Positions 52,878 through 61,059 are shown, numbered from the stretch's first letter. The stretch is 64,000 nt of DNA from Coprenecus sp949297365 (GCA_963931055.1 OZ006987.1:1240001-1304000); one strand, 5' to 3'. Numbers and translations: made by a program. The notes: generated by a model not told the origin, from the letters alone.

Positions 52878-53826
52878 ATCCGCAGTGCTGCTGCTCATGT
52901 TGGCGGCACTCACAACAGTTACAGTATCGTCCTGCCGCACCCAAAGCGGCGGGACTGATACTTTTATACCCGCAGCTCCCGACTGGTCAGACAAGGCGGC
53001 CTGGTATATCTCAGAGCCTGCAACGGCCCAGGAAGCGGACATTTTCTACATCCTGCCCACCTGCGTCTGGAACTGGACCGCTGAGGACGGACAGCTCTGC
53101 CGCTATTCGGACTACAGCCGCACCGACCACATAGAGGCATTCCTGCCCTCGGTCAAACTGGCTGAGGACATCTTCGCCCAGGGACAATACGGCTTCTACT
53201 GCCCCTACTACCGGCAGATATCCCTCAATGTCTGGATGGACGGAGAGGAGGCGGTAGAGGAGCTCTTCCCCCTGTCGATGGAGGATGTCAGCGCGGCATT
53301 CGACTATTATCTGGACAACTACAATGAAGGACGGCCCTTCGTCCTCGCCGGTTTCAGCCAGGGAGGAAAGGCTGTAGTCGAACTCGTAAAACACGCTCCG
53401 GCAGAGGTTCTCGGACGGATGGTGGCCGCATACGCAATAGGCTACCGCATCTCGGACGAGGAACTGGCGCAATATCCGCAGCTGCGTCCGGCCACCGACT
53501 CGACCGGCACCGGCACCATCATCAGCTACAACTCCGTTGCCTCCCCCGAAGCGGCCTGCGCTGTCCTCTCCCCCTCCGACATCTGCATCAACCCGGTCAA
53601 CTGGACCACCGAGGCCGTTCCGGCTGCCCTCAACGATTCGGTGACCGTCACCGTCGACACCCTGAGCCACCTGCTGATAGTGGACGGCCTCGACCCCGAA
53701 GCCTATTTCATGCCGGAGCTTTCCCCCATGTTTCCCTTAGGCAACTACCACCTGCAGGAACTTACCCTGTATCAAGAGCACCTGAGGCGCAACACAGCCC
53801 TCCGTGTAAGAAATTTCACACTTTAG
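52855..53826 (+). CDS. DUF3089 alpha/beta-hydrolase lipoprotein, copy 2
   Basis: 323 residues from ATG 52855, the same overlapping start as copy 1. Lipobox TVSSC (Cys27) and nucleophile elbow GFSQGG are intact, so this copy can work even though the peptidase ahead of it is truncated. The first 130 residues differ from copy 1 by only a few residues (MYSS for MFSS, QIS for QIT). The rest shows many substitutions (AAFDYYLDNYNEG for ESFDYYLEHYNNG) and a different tail (VRNFTL). Older duplication with recent homogenisation of its 5' part is the simplest reading. Confidence 0.86.
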   Translation: MYSSAPSRSAVLLLMLAALTTVTVSSCRTQSGGTDTFIPAAPDWSDKAAWYISEPATAQEADIFYILPTCVWNWTAEDGQLCRYSDYSRTDHIEAFLPSVKLAEDIFAQGQYGFYCPYYRQISLNVWMDGEEAVEELFPLSMEDVSAAFDYYLDNYNEGRPFVLAGFSQGGKAVVELVKHAPAEVLGRMVAAYAIGYRISDEELAQYPQLRPATDSTGTGTIISYNSVASPEAACAVLSPSDICINPVNWTTEAVPAALNDSVTVTVDTLSHLLIVDGLDPEAYFMPELSPMFPLGNYHLQELTLYQEHLRRNTALRVRNFTL

Positions 53827-54036
53827 TTTCAGATTTTCCGTAAGTCTGCAAAAAGGAGGGATTTATGGTTTATTATGGAGATGAGATAATCCGTAGGCTC
53901 CCTGCTGTTACCACAGGAAAAGAAATGGGAAATATTTTATAGAACTTTTGCTCATTATTGGTGACAAAAGCACACTGCCTCACTAAAGAAACGTAAGATT
54001 TTACACGGGCTGTTTGCTTTTTATGGATCTTTGAGT

Positions 54037-54044
54037 TACTTTTG
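54037..54044 (+). promoter_or_regulatory. Promoter -7 element before the DUF3244 remnant
   Basis: TACTTTTG, 27 bp before the ATG at 54072. It could now drive the lipoprotein gene at 54248. Confidence 0.5.
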
Positions 54045-54071
54045 TAACGGACGCTAACAAACTGACAGACC

Positions 54072-54209
54072 ATGAGACACAGCACTATCTCCAAAACGTC
54101 CGTTTACTCTTACTCCATGCCTGCCCAAGGCATGGAGTACTGCAATGACCTCTCCGCCATCGGAGACGGAATCTCCCGCCTCATACGACCCTCCCGTGAG
54201 CTAATATGA
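54072..54209 (+). pseudogene. DUF3244 gene remnant
   Basis: A 45-codon frame reads SVYSYSMPAQGMEYCNDLS and AIGDGISRLIRPS, matching VIVYSSALPANGMEYDYDLS and GIGEGLFRLVISGPS near the end of the DUF3244 gene at 46625. Signal peptide, first strands and the last strand are gone. The surrounding gap 53827-54247 contains no other gene. Confidence 0.75.
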
Positions 54210-54247
54210 GGAGTATTTAACTATTCAAAACCAAAAACACTAACAGT

Positions 54248-54937
54248 ATGAAAAAGTTTATTTTAATTTTAACGGCAATCATCACCATAGCGTCCCTGCT
54301 CTTCGCAGGCGGATGTGAGAAAAATGAAAAGAATGAGGAAGACCCTCATCTTCCTCTGAGCGGGACAGATGTTACAGGGCATTTCATAAACCTATATGTC
54401 ATACCTGACAGCATAAGCATCGGTAACGCCTACTTTGACACAGACAGCACCTGGACTATGGTATTCAGAGGCGATGACATTACGCATCAGTACAAGGACT
54501 CGGCCATGCTCAGGAAGCTCTCTGAGTCACTTGGCGACACATCCTATACAGAACCGACCACCCCTGACTATGCAAGGGCCGTCGCGGGAACTGTATATTC
54601 GGTGGACGTCGTCTGCGACAGGGACTTTCTCGGCATAGAAGCCGGCAAGAGTCTCGGCGGCATAGTGATGCTGAGGGCGTTGTCGGCATATGAGTTCATC
54701 CAAAGCGGCTATACAGCCACATTCGACATGCCTTATTGGATAGACTATCCAAAGTCGAATCTTTATCCGATAGAGACCGTCGGAACGGAGATAGGCACTG
54801 ACGGACTGAAAGCCATAGAGCCAAGGTGCCGACTGCATTTCACCGAGATACCCGAAGGTATAGGCGAGTGTACTTTCACCGTGACAGTCAGTGTAGATGA
54901 CAGACAACTCCAATGCTCAGTCACGCAGAGTTTCTAA
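54248..54937 (+). CDS. Lipoprotein of unknown function
   Basis: 229 residues with lipobox FAGGC (Cys23). A charged linker (EKNEKNEEDP) is followed by a beta-rich mature domain with no recognised family. It contains two Cys (in VVCDRDF and QCSV) and a late repeat-like segment FTVTVSVDDRQLQCSVTQSF reminiscent of an Ig-like last strand. A DUF5034-like or other Bacteroidota lipoprotein family is possible but not established. Monocistronic, ended by a clear terminator at 54957-54997. Confidence 0.75.
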   Translation: MKKFILILTAIITIASLLFAGGCEKNEKNEEDPHLPLSGTDVTGHFINLYVIPDSISIGNAYFDTDSTWTMVFRGDDITHQYKDSAMLRKLSESLGDTSYTEPTTPDYARAVAGTVYSVDVVCDRDFLGIEAGKSLGGIVMLRALSAYEFIQSGYTATFDMPYWIDYPKSNLYPIETVGTEIGTDGLKAIEPRCRLHFTEIPEGIGECTFTVTVSVDDRQLQCSVTQSF

Positions 54938-54956
54938 GCCACAATTATGCGCAAAG

Positions 54957-54997
54957 CGAAGAAAGCCTGCCGGATGTCCAGCAGGCTTCTTCGTTTT
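54957..54997 (+). terminator. Rho-independent terminator of the lipoprotein gene
   Basis: CGAAGAAAGCCTGC (54957-54970) pairs with GCAGGCTTCTTCG (54981-54993) with one bulge, followed by TTTT. It also lies just 3' of the convergent tRNA-Ala. Confidence 0.85.
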
Positions 54998-54998
54998 G

Positions 54999-55072
54999 TG
55001 GAGCATACCGGAGTCGAACCGGTTACCTCGACACTGCCAGTGTCGCGCTCTAGCCAAATGAGCTAATGCCCC
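54999..55072 (-). tRNA. tRNA-Ala (GGC)
   Basis: A 74-nt cloverleaf on the minus strand: acceptor GGGGCAT pairs with ATGCTCC (one G-T), anticodon loop CTGGCAG with GGC, T-arm GGTTCGA. CCA is not encoded. Confidence 0.96.
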
Positions 55073-55193
55073 GTCACCCACTCTCCTAAGTGGGACTGCA
55101 AATATAAGGCAATTTTTTTATTTACAAAAAATATTCATTTATACCGCAACTACCCTATTCTCTGCATTTCTCCAAATGGGATACCGGCAAATA

Positions 55194-55769
55194 CTATCCA
55201 AGCAGTCCGTCAACGGCATTCCAGTCTACCAGACTCCACCATGCGTTGAGGTAGTCTGCCCTGCGGTTGCGGTAATCTATGTAATAGGCGTGCTCCCATA
55301 CATCGACAGTCAGCAGGGGGCGTAGTCCCTTGCGCATGGGGTTTCCGGCATTCGGCTCCGCGGTGATCGAAAGATTCCCCTCGCCGTCCGATACCAGCCA
55401 GGCCCATCCCGAGCCGAACAGTGACACGGCTGTCTGAGTGAACTGCGTCTTGAAGTCATCAAAGCTTCCGAAGGCTTTCTCTATGGCTTTCAAGAGCCTC
55501 TGAGGAATCTCCTGCTGTGATGGAGTGAGACCTTTGAAGAAGAATGTGTGGTTCCAGGTCTGGGCGGCATTGTTGAGAATGCCTCCTTCGGCTTTCATGA
55601 TGATGTCCTCCAGGGAGGAACTCTCAAAAGGTGTTCCCTGAATCAGTCTGTTAAGATTGTCGATGTAGGTCTGCAGATGCTTTCCATAATGGAATTCCAA
55701 TGTTTCGCGGCTCATTGCCGGCTCAAGTGCCTCAAGCGTATAAGGCAGTTCTGGTAATAGATGTTTCAT
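55194..55769 (-). CDS. sodB: Iron-type superoxide dismutase
   Basis: 191 residues. Metal ligands are His27, His74, Asp156 (in DVWEH) and His160. The second-sphere Gln at position 70 in NNAAQTWNH marks the Fe/cambialistic type rather than strict Mn type. It converts superoxide to peroxide and oxygen in the cytoplasm. No signal peptide. A near-match promoter TATCTTGG lies on the minus strand at 55802-55809. It is monocistronic, downstream of the palindromic repeat region. Confidence 0.96.
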   Translation of the reverse strand: MKHLLPELPYTLEALEPAMSRETLEFHYGKHLQTYIDNLNRLIQGTPFESSSLEDIIMKAEGGILNNAAQTWNHTFFFKGLTPSQQEIPQRLLKAIEKAFGSFDDFKTQFTQTAVSLFGSGWAWLVSDGEGNLSITAEPNAGNPMRKGLRPLLTVDVWEHAYYIDYRNRRADYLNAWWSLVDWNAVDGLLG

Positions 55770-55801
55770 GATACTATATGGTTAAGTGTATTAATTATAT
55801 C

Positions 55802-55809
55802 CCAAGATA
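55802..55809 (-). promoter_or_regulatory. Possible sodB promoter -7 element
   Basis: The minus strand reads TATCTTGG, one mismatch to TAnnTTTG, 32 bp before the start codon. Confidence 0.4.
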
Positions 55810-55860
55810 CGGACAATCTTCCGGCTTTCCAAGAAAAACCAGGTATTTATTACATTATCG

Positions 55861-56055
55861 GGGGAAAGAGAACCGTTTTTGCCGGAATTCCCGGCACTTT
55901 CCCCGCACCCCATTCACACCCTTTAAGAGCCTGACAGCATAGACTCTATGAAAATTCCAGCAACGAGAAAAGACTAGCCGCCCTCGGCTCTAGAGGGAGG
56001 GGCCCGCCGCAAAGCGGTGGGAGGGCCTGGTCTTTTCGACTGCTGGATTTTCATA
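55861..56055. repeat. Composite palindromic intergenic element, copy 2
   Basis: Part one (55861-55904) is the 44-bp palindrome ggggaaagagaaccg...ggcactttcccc. CTGACAGC follows at 55931. Part two (55947-56055) is a long imperfect hairpin with outer arms TATGAAAATTCCAGCA / TGCTGGATTTTCATA, inner arms GAAAAGACTAG / CCTGGTCTTTTCG and a small top hairpin CCGCaaaGCGG. The GCCGCCCTCGGC core is shared, inverted, with copy 1 at 39.6 kb. No coding capacity. Confidence 0.75.
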
Positions 56056-56068
56056 AGAACACCACACA

Positions 56069-56088
56069 GGGGAAAGTGTCGTTTCCCC
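56069..56088. repeat. Short palindrome related to the composite element
   Basis: GGGGAAA-gtgtcg-TTTCCCC, a shortened form of the 44-bp palindrome lying between copies 2 and 3. The rest of the 55770-56380 gap holds no gene; GCTGGACT/AGTCCAGC near 56177-56227 forms another weak inverted repeat. Confidence 0.7.
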
Positions 56089-56313
56089 AAAAGCTGACTT
56101 AATAAGAACTGTTACAATGTCCAACACACTTCCCAAATGTATTGTGCTGATTATTAGGAGTATATATTTTGGTGATTTGCTGGACTGCCCGCTTTTAGCC
56201 ATAAAACCGCCATTTCACCCCAAGTCCAGCAGATGCTCTTTTTCAGAGTACCTGTATACTAAGCACTTCCCAATGCATGCCCTGCTGGACCTCCTCAGAA
56301 GTCTCATGCCGCG

Positions 56314-56357
56314 GGGGAAAGTGAACCGTTTTCGCGGAAATTCCCGGCACTTTCCCC
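56314..56357. repeat. 44-bp palindrome, third full copy
   Basis: GGGGAAAGTG (56314-56323) and CACTTTCCCC (56348-56357) are perfect 10-bp inverted ends; the centre matches the copy at 55861-55904 closely. It lies 23 bp beyond the folA stop codon. There is no T-tract, so a terminator role is not obvious. Confidence 0.85.
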
Positions 56358-56380
56358 GGGGGTGAGTATTCCTTTATTCC

Positions 56381-56884
56381 TTAACGCCTGACGTAGGTTA
56401 CAAATGAATAGTCATAGCCGGAGCGGTCATCGTGCCGGAGCTCTGAGCGCGTCATCTCCTTCCAGACAGCCGGGTCTATCTGAGGGAAAAACACCTCGGC
56501 ATCATCTATTACGGCCTCCACTTCGGTGATGTAAAGCCTCTCCGCCAAAGGCATGGCCTGACGGTACAGCTGTCCGCCGCCTATGACGAACACCTCCTCA
56601 GAGCCGGGACCCGAGGACTGAGCCAGCGCTATACCATCCTCCACAGAGGCGCAGAATTCAGCAGCACAGCCCTCCGGAGCCGGATGACGGCCGCTCACCA
56701 CGATATTTTCCCTGCCCGGTAAAGGTCTCTCCCCAAGCGAAAGCCAGGTATTGTATCCCATAACGACAGGATGACCGTAAGTAACCTGCTTGAAGTATTT
56801 CAAGTCCCCGGAAATATGCCAGGGCATCTTGTTGCCGCGTCCTATAGCGTTATTACGGGCTTTTGCAACTATAAGCGATATCAT
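56381..56884 (-). CDS. folA: Dihydrofolate reductase
   Basis: 167 residues. Landmarks are the N-terminal SLIVAKARNNAIGRGNKMPWHISGDLKYFK with catalytic acidic Asp in the usual helix position, GYNTWLSLGERPLPGRENIVVS (NADPH-binding) and the VFVIGGGQLYRQAM loop. It regenerates tetrahydrofolate from the dihydrofolate made by thymidylate synthase, which is encoded 27 bp upstream in the same operon. Confidence 0.96.
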   Translation of the reverse strand: MISLIVAKARNNAIGRGNKMPWHISGDLKYFKQVTYGHPVVMGYNTWLSLGERPLPGRENIVVSGRHPAPEGCAAEFCASVEDGIALAQSSGPGSEEVFVIGGGQLYRQAMPLAERLYITEVEAVIDDAEVFFPQIDPAVWKEMTRSELRHDDRSGYDYSFVTYVRR

Positions 56885-56911
56885 AGACTTTTTCTCTTAA
56901 ACCAACATATA

Positions 56912-57706
56912 TCAGACTGCTACGGGAGCCTTGATGGCCGGCCAGGGATCGTAGCCCTCCAGAGTAAAGTCGGGATAGTCGAAATCAAATACCGAGCGTA
57001 CATCCGGATTGAGTCTCATCACTGGCAGCTGTCTCGGTGTACGGGAAAGCTGCTCGCGCACCTGGTCGAAATGGTTGAGGTAGATGTGCACGTCCCCGAA
57101 CGTATGCACGAAGTCTCCGGGAGTATAGCCGCACTCCTGGGCTACCATCATGGTCAGCAAGGCATACGAGGCGATGTTGAACGGCACTCCCAGAAAGACA
57201 TCAGCGCTGCGCTGGTAGAGCTGGCAGGAGAGCCGCCCGTCCGCCACGTAGAACTGGAAGAGGGTGTGGCATGGCGGCAGGGCCATCCGGTCCACCTCTG
57301 CGGGATTCCAGGCCGATACGATGTGACGGCGGGAGTCAGGATTGCGTTTGAGAGAATCCAGTACCTGAGAGAGCTGGTCGATGGTCTGACCGTCAGGAGC
57401 GGGCCAGGACCGCCACTGATGACCGTAGACCGGACCCAGGTCTCCGTTCGCATCGGCCCATTCGTCCCAGATGGTCACCTTATGGTCATGCAGGTATTTG
57501 ATATTGGTATCCCCCTTGATAAACCACAGCAATTCGTATATAATCGAGCGCAGATGGACTTTCTTCGTAGTCAGAAGGGGGAAACCCTCCGAAAGGTCAA
57601 ATCTCATCTGATAGCCGAAAATGGACTTCGTTCCAGTGCCTGTCCTGTCGGACTTTACATGTCCGTTATCAATGATATGCTGCAAAAGCTCCAGATACTG
57701 CTTCAT
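56912..57706 (-). CDS. thyA: Thymidylate synthase
   Basis: 264 residues, the same length as E. coli ThyA. Catalytic Cys146 is in MALPPCHTLFQF; other landmarks are DRTGTGTKSIFG, LLTTKKVHLRSI and CQLYQRSADVFLGVPFNIASYA. It methylates dUMP to dTMP using methylene-tetrahydrofolate. First gene of the thyA-folA operon; promoter TATCTTTG on the minus strand at 57728-57735. Confidence 0.98.
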   Translation of the reverse strand: MKQYLELLQHIIDNGHVKSDRTGTGTKSIFGYQMRFDLSEGFPLLTTKKVHLRSIIYELLWFIKGDTNIKYLHDHKVTIWDEWADANGDLGPVYGHQWRSWPAPDGQTIDQLSQVLDSLKRNPDSRRHIVSAWNPAEVDRMALPPCHTLFQFYVADGRLSCQLYQRSADVFLGVPFNIASYALLTMMVAQECGYTPGDFVHTFGDVHIYLNHFDQVREQLSRTPRQLPVMRLNPDVRSVFDFDYPDFTLEGYDPWPAIKAPVAV

Positions 57707-57727
57707 GAGAAAATTCTAAAGTTCCTT

Positions 57728-57735
57728 CAAAGATA
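57728..57735 (-). promoter_or_regulatory. Promoter -7 element of thyA-folA
   Basis: The minus strand reads TATCTTTG, a full TAnnTTTG match, 21 bp before the thyA start. Confidence 0.6.
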
Positions 57736-57761
57736 GGCAATTTCTTTGAAAACGCCACTTC

Positions 57762-57845
57762 TCCGGCCAAGTGCCACATCAATTTCCGGCCAAGTGCCAC
57801 ATCAATTTCCGGCCAAGTGCCACATCAATTTCCGGCCAAGTGCCA
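57762..57845 (+). repeat. Tandem 23-bp repeat, 3.65 copies
   Basis: Units at 57762-57784, 57785-57807 and 57808-57830 are identical, and a 15-base partial fourth ends at 57845. Each unit contains tccggccaagtgccacat. It lies upstream of thyA and downstream of the EEP-family gene, both on the minus strand. Confidence 0.95.
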
Positions 57846-57880
57846 TAATGAATATTGTTAATATTTTGAAATTCAAAATA

Positions 57881-58879
57881 TTATCTTGTTATATCGGGTG
57901 TCTGAGAGATTGAGGGCAGCAGAAGCACTATGGGCAGATGGTCGCTGGCGCCGCCGTGCCACATCGGACCGTAATAAGAGCGGCGCGGCTTGACTCCCAG
58001 GAATTTGCTGTCATCCTCCAAGAGCATGGGATGGGAATATATCTCCATGACGGAGCCTTCCAGAGCCCCGCTCACGAGGAAATGGTCTATCAGCTCCCAT
58101 CTGCCGTTGTACTTCAGGCTCCCCTCCCCTCTTTCATGCAGGTCAAAAGCCAGATTGACCAGACCGGTACCGGAAGCGAGGGATAATGCAGGTGGAGAAT
58201 CAGGGGTATCATTGAAGTCGCCTGTGACTATAACGGAAGGCAGCTTTCCGGTAAGGCTGTCCCTTAACGCCAGCACGGCCCGCACCAGGGTGTCAGAGGC
58301 CGCCTGCCGGAAAGGCCGGGTGTACTCCTCCCCGCCGAACTTGGAGGGCCAGTGATTGACAAACACATGAACAGTGTCCCCGGTCCCGGTCAGCACGCCC
58401 GCAACATACAGAATATCCCTGGTGGGCCTGTCTCCACCTGTCAGCACTCCCAGCGTCCTGACATCCAGCACCCGGAAGCTGTCCTGCCTGTAGATCAGAG
58501 CCACGTCTATCCCCCGGCGGTCCGGCGAATCCCGGTGTACTATACCGTATCCGAGCTTGGCCAGCGGGGTCCGCTCGACCAGTTGACGCAGCACCATCCT
58601 GTTCTCCACCTCGGCAAAGGCCGCCAGCACAGGAAAATCCCCGTACCGGTCATGCATGGACAGCAGTGCCTTGGCTATCAGGTTGCGCTTATCCAGGAAC
58701 TTGCTCCACGTCCAGTGCCTGTAACCGCCAGGGGTAAACTCCTCGTCCACGGTAAGGCTGTCGTCAAAGGGATCAAAATAATTCTCCAGATTCCAGAAAA
58801 CCATATAGGGCCGCTGCCGGGCGCACACGGTTGCGGTCAGAAACACCGCAAATATCATCACAATTATCCTTCGCCTCAT
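57881..58879 (-). CDS. Exported endonuclease/exonuclease/phosphatase-family protein
   Basis: 332 residues from ATG 58879. Upstream in-frame starts to 58927 would overlap the promoter at 58900-58907, and the chosen start begins a clear signal peptide (cut near VCA-RQ). EEP-fold residues visible are WNLENYFDP (metal-binding Asn/Glu), the FAEVEN strand, RGIDVALIYR, VNHWPSK, VTGDFNDTP and a late ASDHLPIVL with the catalytic Asp-His. Members cleave phosphodiesters in DNA, RNA, lipids or inositol phosphates; the periplasmic location suggests nutrient scavenging (inference). Confidence 0.9.
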   Translation of the reverse strand: MRRRIIVMIFAVFLTATVCARQRPYMVFWNLENYFDPFDDSLTVDEEFTPGGYRHWTWSKFLDKRNLIAKALLSMHDRYGDFPVLAAFAEVENRMVLRQLVERTPLAKLGYGIVHRDSPDRRGIDVALIYRQDSFRVLDVRTLGVLTGGDRPTRDILYVAGVLTGTGDTVHVFVNHWPSKFGGEEYTRPFRQAASDTLVRAVLALRDSLTGKLPSVIVTGDFNDTPDSPPALSLASGTGLVNLAFDLHERGEGSLKYNGRWELIDHFLVSGALEGSVMEIYSHPMLLEDDSKFLGVKPRRSYYGPMWHGGASDHLPIVLLLPSISQTPDITR

Positions 58880-58899
58880 ATCATACATGAATTTGGATA

Positions 58900-58929
58900 C
58901 AAACATACGAAAAACAGCCGGTCCCACAA
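58900..58929 (-). promoter_or_regulatory. Promoter of the EEP-family gene
   Basis: On the minus strand TTTG (58929-58926) and TATGTTTG (58907-58900) are 18 bp apart, a good Bacteroides -33/-7 pair, and they support the start at 58879. Confidence 0.65.
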
Positions 58930-58965
58930 AGTGAAACCGGCTGCTGTATCGGAAAGCCTGCTCTC

Positions 58966-61059
58966 CTAGAAGAATCTGGCTCTGTTGTCCACAATCTTGG
59001 CCCTCTCAGTAAAGATGGCAGGAAGGTTGTTAATCTGATAGCTCTCTACCTGAGCTGCCTTGATCTTGGCATCATCCTCGGTATAGAAGGCACCCGTCTC
59101 ACGGTTGCCGACCTGAAGCACATATACTCCGATGTTGCCTGCCACAGGACCGGCTATCACACCGGGCTCGGCACCGGCCACAGCACCTATAAATGCAGGC
59201 TCAGTAGAGTTGCCGCTCATAGAACCGAAAGTAATGCCTGTCTTCGTGCTCACTGTCTGGCCGAGAGTATCGGCTATCACATTGATGTCGGTAAGTCCGG
59301 CTATCTTGTCAGCCACCTCATTCCGGACTTTCTCCGCCCTCTTCTCATTGGTCAGACGGTATCTGATCGTAGATGCCACTGTATTCACAGGTGTATATCC
59401 CTCTTCATGTATCTGCTTGAGAGCAACCACGAAATAGATGTCGTTATTGACAGTGATGATGGGAGATACGTCACCCTCCTTGGTCTTGTCGTCATAGATC
59501 CAGCGGATAACCTCCCTGACATCGTCGTACCTTGACAGCTGACGCGCACTCTCTGCGACTCTGTTGGCAGGGATGACGGGAAGATCCTCTTCCATGGTTA
59601 TCTTGTCAAAGTTCTCTATCTTGCCTTCGCAGCGTGAGGCCAGATCGTTGGCCTGGGCGTAGAAGTCCTGGAATGTCTCCTTGCTCGGAAGAGCCTCCTT
59701 GGAAAGGATAGCAAGCTGTACCTTCTTCATCGGTGTCGTCCTGTCTGTAACAGTAACGATGTGCAGACCGTAGTCCGTCTCCATCCTGGCTATCGCACCG
59801 GGCCTCATGGTCAGGACATCCTGCATTCCGGGAATCATCGAAGTCTGGGTCATCCAGCCTATGTCACCGGGATTGGCCACGTTAGGATTCTGATCCAGAG
59901 AGAAACGGGAAGCCAGGTCAGAGAAGTCTCCGCCGTGATTCAGCACGTTGAGCAGACTGTCGGCCAGAGCTCCGTCCTCAAATGAAAGAAGGATGTGGCG
60001 CACATACGCAGAGTCAGACATATTCTTGACATCATTGACGCGGGCCGCATAGAAGGTATTCTCTTTCTGGAATACGGGGAGCACCTTGGGATTGCGGCTG
60101 AATGCAAACTCGTCCACCTCGGGGAACTGACCTGCAAGCTCGCCTTCCTTATAGTAGTAATCCTGAAGAGGAGTATCGGAGTTGAACGAGAGGAATGCCT
60201 TGAGATTGTCCGTAGCCGCGAACTCATCGTACAGAGAGTTTATCTCTTCCTCGGCAGCCTTGATATCAGCCTCGGAAGGCACTACCTCATAGGCCACGAA
60301 CTCCACGTCACGGGAAGCTGTCTGCCTGTAGTTCTCCTTATGGGCATTGTAATAGTCCTGTACCTCTTTGTCGGAGACCTTGATGGTAGTATCGCGCTGG
60401 AAACCGAAAGGCACGAGTACGAACTCGGCATCAGAAGAAGTATTGTTCTCCTCTATCTGCCTGCGCAGTTCCACAGGTGTGATAATATCGCTGGCTGTTA
60501 TCAGGGATGTATATTTGGTAAAATACTGCTGCGAGGTCATGTTCTGCTGCAGAAAACTCCAGTAAGCGGCCAGATTGCCGGAAGCGTCTCCGGGAATGGC
60601 ATGTATGAAATCCAGAAGCTTAGTCCTGCTGAACTCACCGGTAGCATCGAGGAAAACGGGATCCTGCTGCAGTATCGGGGAGATCTCCTTTCCCTGACTG
60701 AGATCCACAAGCTCGTCGTCTCCTACCCTGATTCCGGCTTTCTGCATCTGAGGTATCACATACCACTCAGATATCAGATTCTGCCATGCCGACTCATTTA
60801 TGGCCTGCATTGCCTCCTCCGATACGGACTGAGACCCGGTAGTGAGGGTATAGATATTGGTGTAATAGTCCACTTCTTTCTGGAACTCATTGTAACGCAC
60901 CTTCTTTCCGTCTATCTTACCGACATCGTACTTGGATGAGAAGTAACTGAGAGTGGTTTCCAGAGTACCTGGGTCTATAATAAACGATAACAGCGCCACT
61001 GCGATGAGCACTGTAATAAGAACACCGAGCTTGACTCGTATTTTCTCTAAAACTGCCAT
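58966..61059 (-). CDS. PpiD-like membrane-anchored peptidyl-prolyl isomerase
   Basis: 697 residues. A cytoplasmic stub (MAVLEKIRVKLG) is followed by one membrane segment (about 13-28), a SurA/PpiD N-terminal chaperone region (about 40-230), a rotamase (parvulin) domain at about 345-450 (YVRHILLSF, FSLDQNP..NPGDIGWM, YGLHIVTVTD) and a further C-terminal parvulin-like/chaperone region. Length and layout fit PpiD/SurA-N proteins of Bacteroidota. It folds outer-membrane and secreted proteins at the periplasmic face of the inner membrane. It is 54 bp downstream of lptC on the same strand, a typical envelope-assembly cluster. Confidence 0.92.
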   Translation of the reverse strand: MAVLEKIRVKLGVLITVLIAVALLSFIIDPGTLETTLSYFSSKYDVGKIDGKKVRYNEFQKEVDYYTNIYTLTTGSQSVSEEAMQAINESAWQNLISEWYVIPQMQKAGIRVGDDELVDLSQGKEISPILQQDPVFLDATGEFSRTKLLDFIHAIPGDASGNLAAYWSFLQQNMTSQQYFTKYTSLITASDIITPVELRRQIEENNTSSDAEFVLVPFGFQRDTTIKVSDKEVQDYYNAHKENYRQTASRDVEFVAYEVVPSEADIKAAEEEINSLYDEFAATDNLKAFLSFNSDTPLQDYYYKEGELAGQFPEVDEFAFSRNPKVLPVFQKENTFYAARVNDVKNMSDSAYVRHILLSFEDGALADSLLNVLNHGGDFSDLASRFSLDQNPNVANPGDIGWMTQTSMIPGMQDVLTMRPGAIARMETDYGLHIVTVTDRTTPMKKVQLAILSKEALPSKETFQDFYAQANDLASRCEGKIENFDKITMEEDLPVIPANRVAESARQLSRYDDVREVIRWIYDDKTKEGDVSPIITVNNDIYFVVALKQIHEEGYTPVNTVASTIRYRLTNEKRAEKVRNEVADKIAGLTDINVIADTLGQTVSTKTGITFGSMSGNSTEPAFIGAVAGAEPGVIAGPVAGNIGVYVLQVGNRETGAFYTEDDAKIKAAQVESYQINNLPAIFTERAKIVDNRARFF

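Larger units (their letters stand above)
51603..53826 (+). repeat. Duplicated M49-DUF3089 segment, copy 2
   Basis: Matches 40540-42763 as a direct repeat at a distance of about 11 kb. The left junction has short cccg microhomology. Near-identity ends around 53220, inside the hydrolase gene. Confidence 0.9.
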
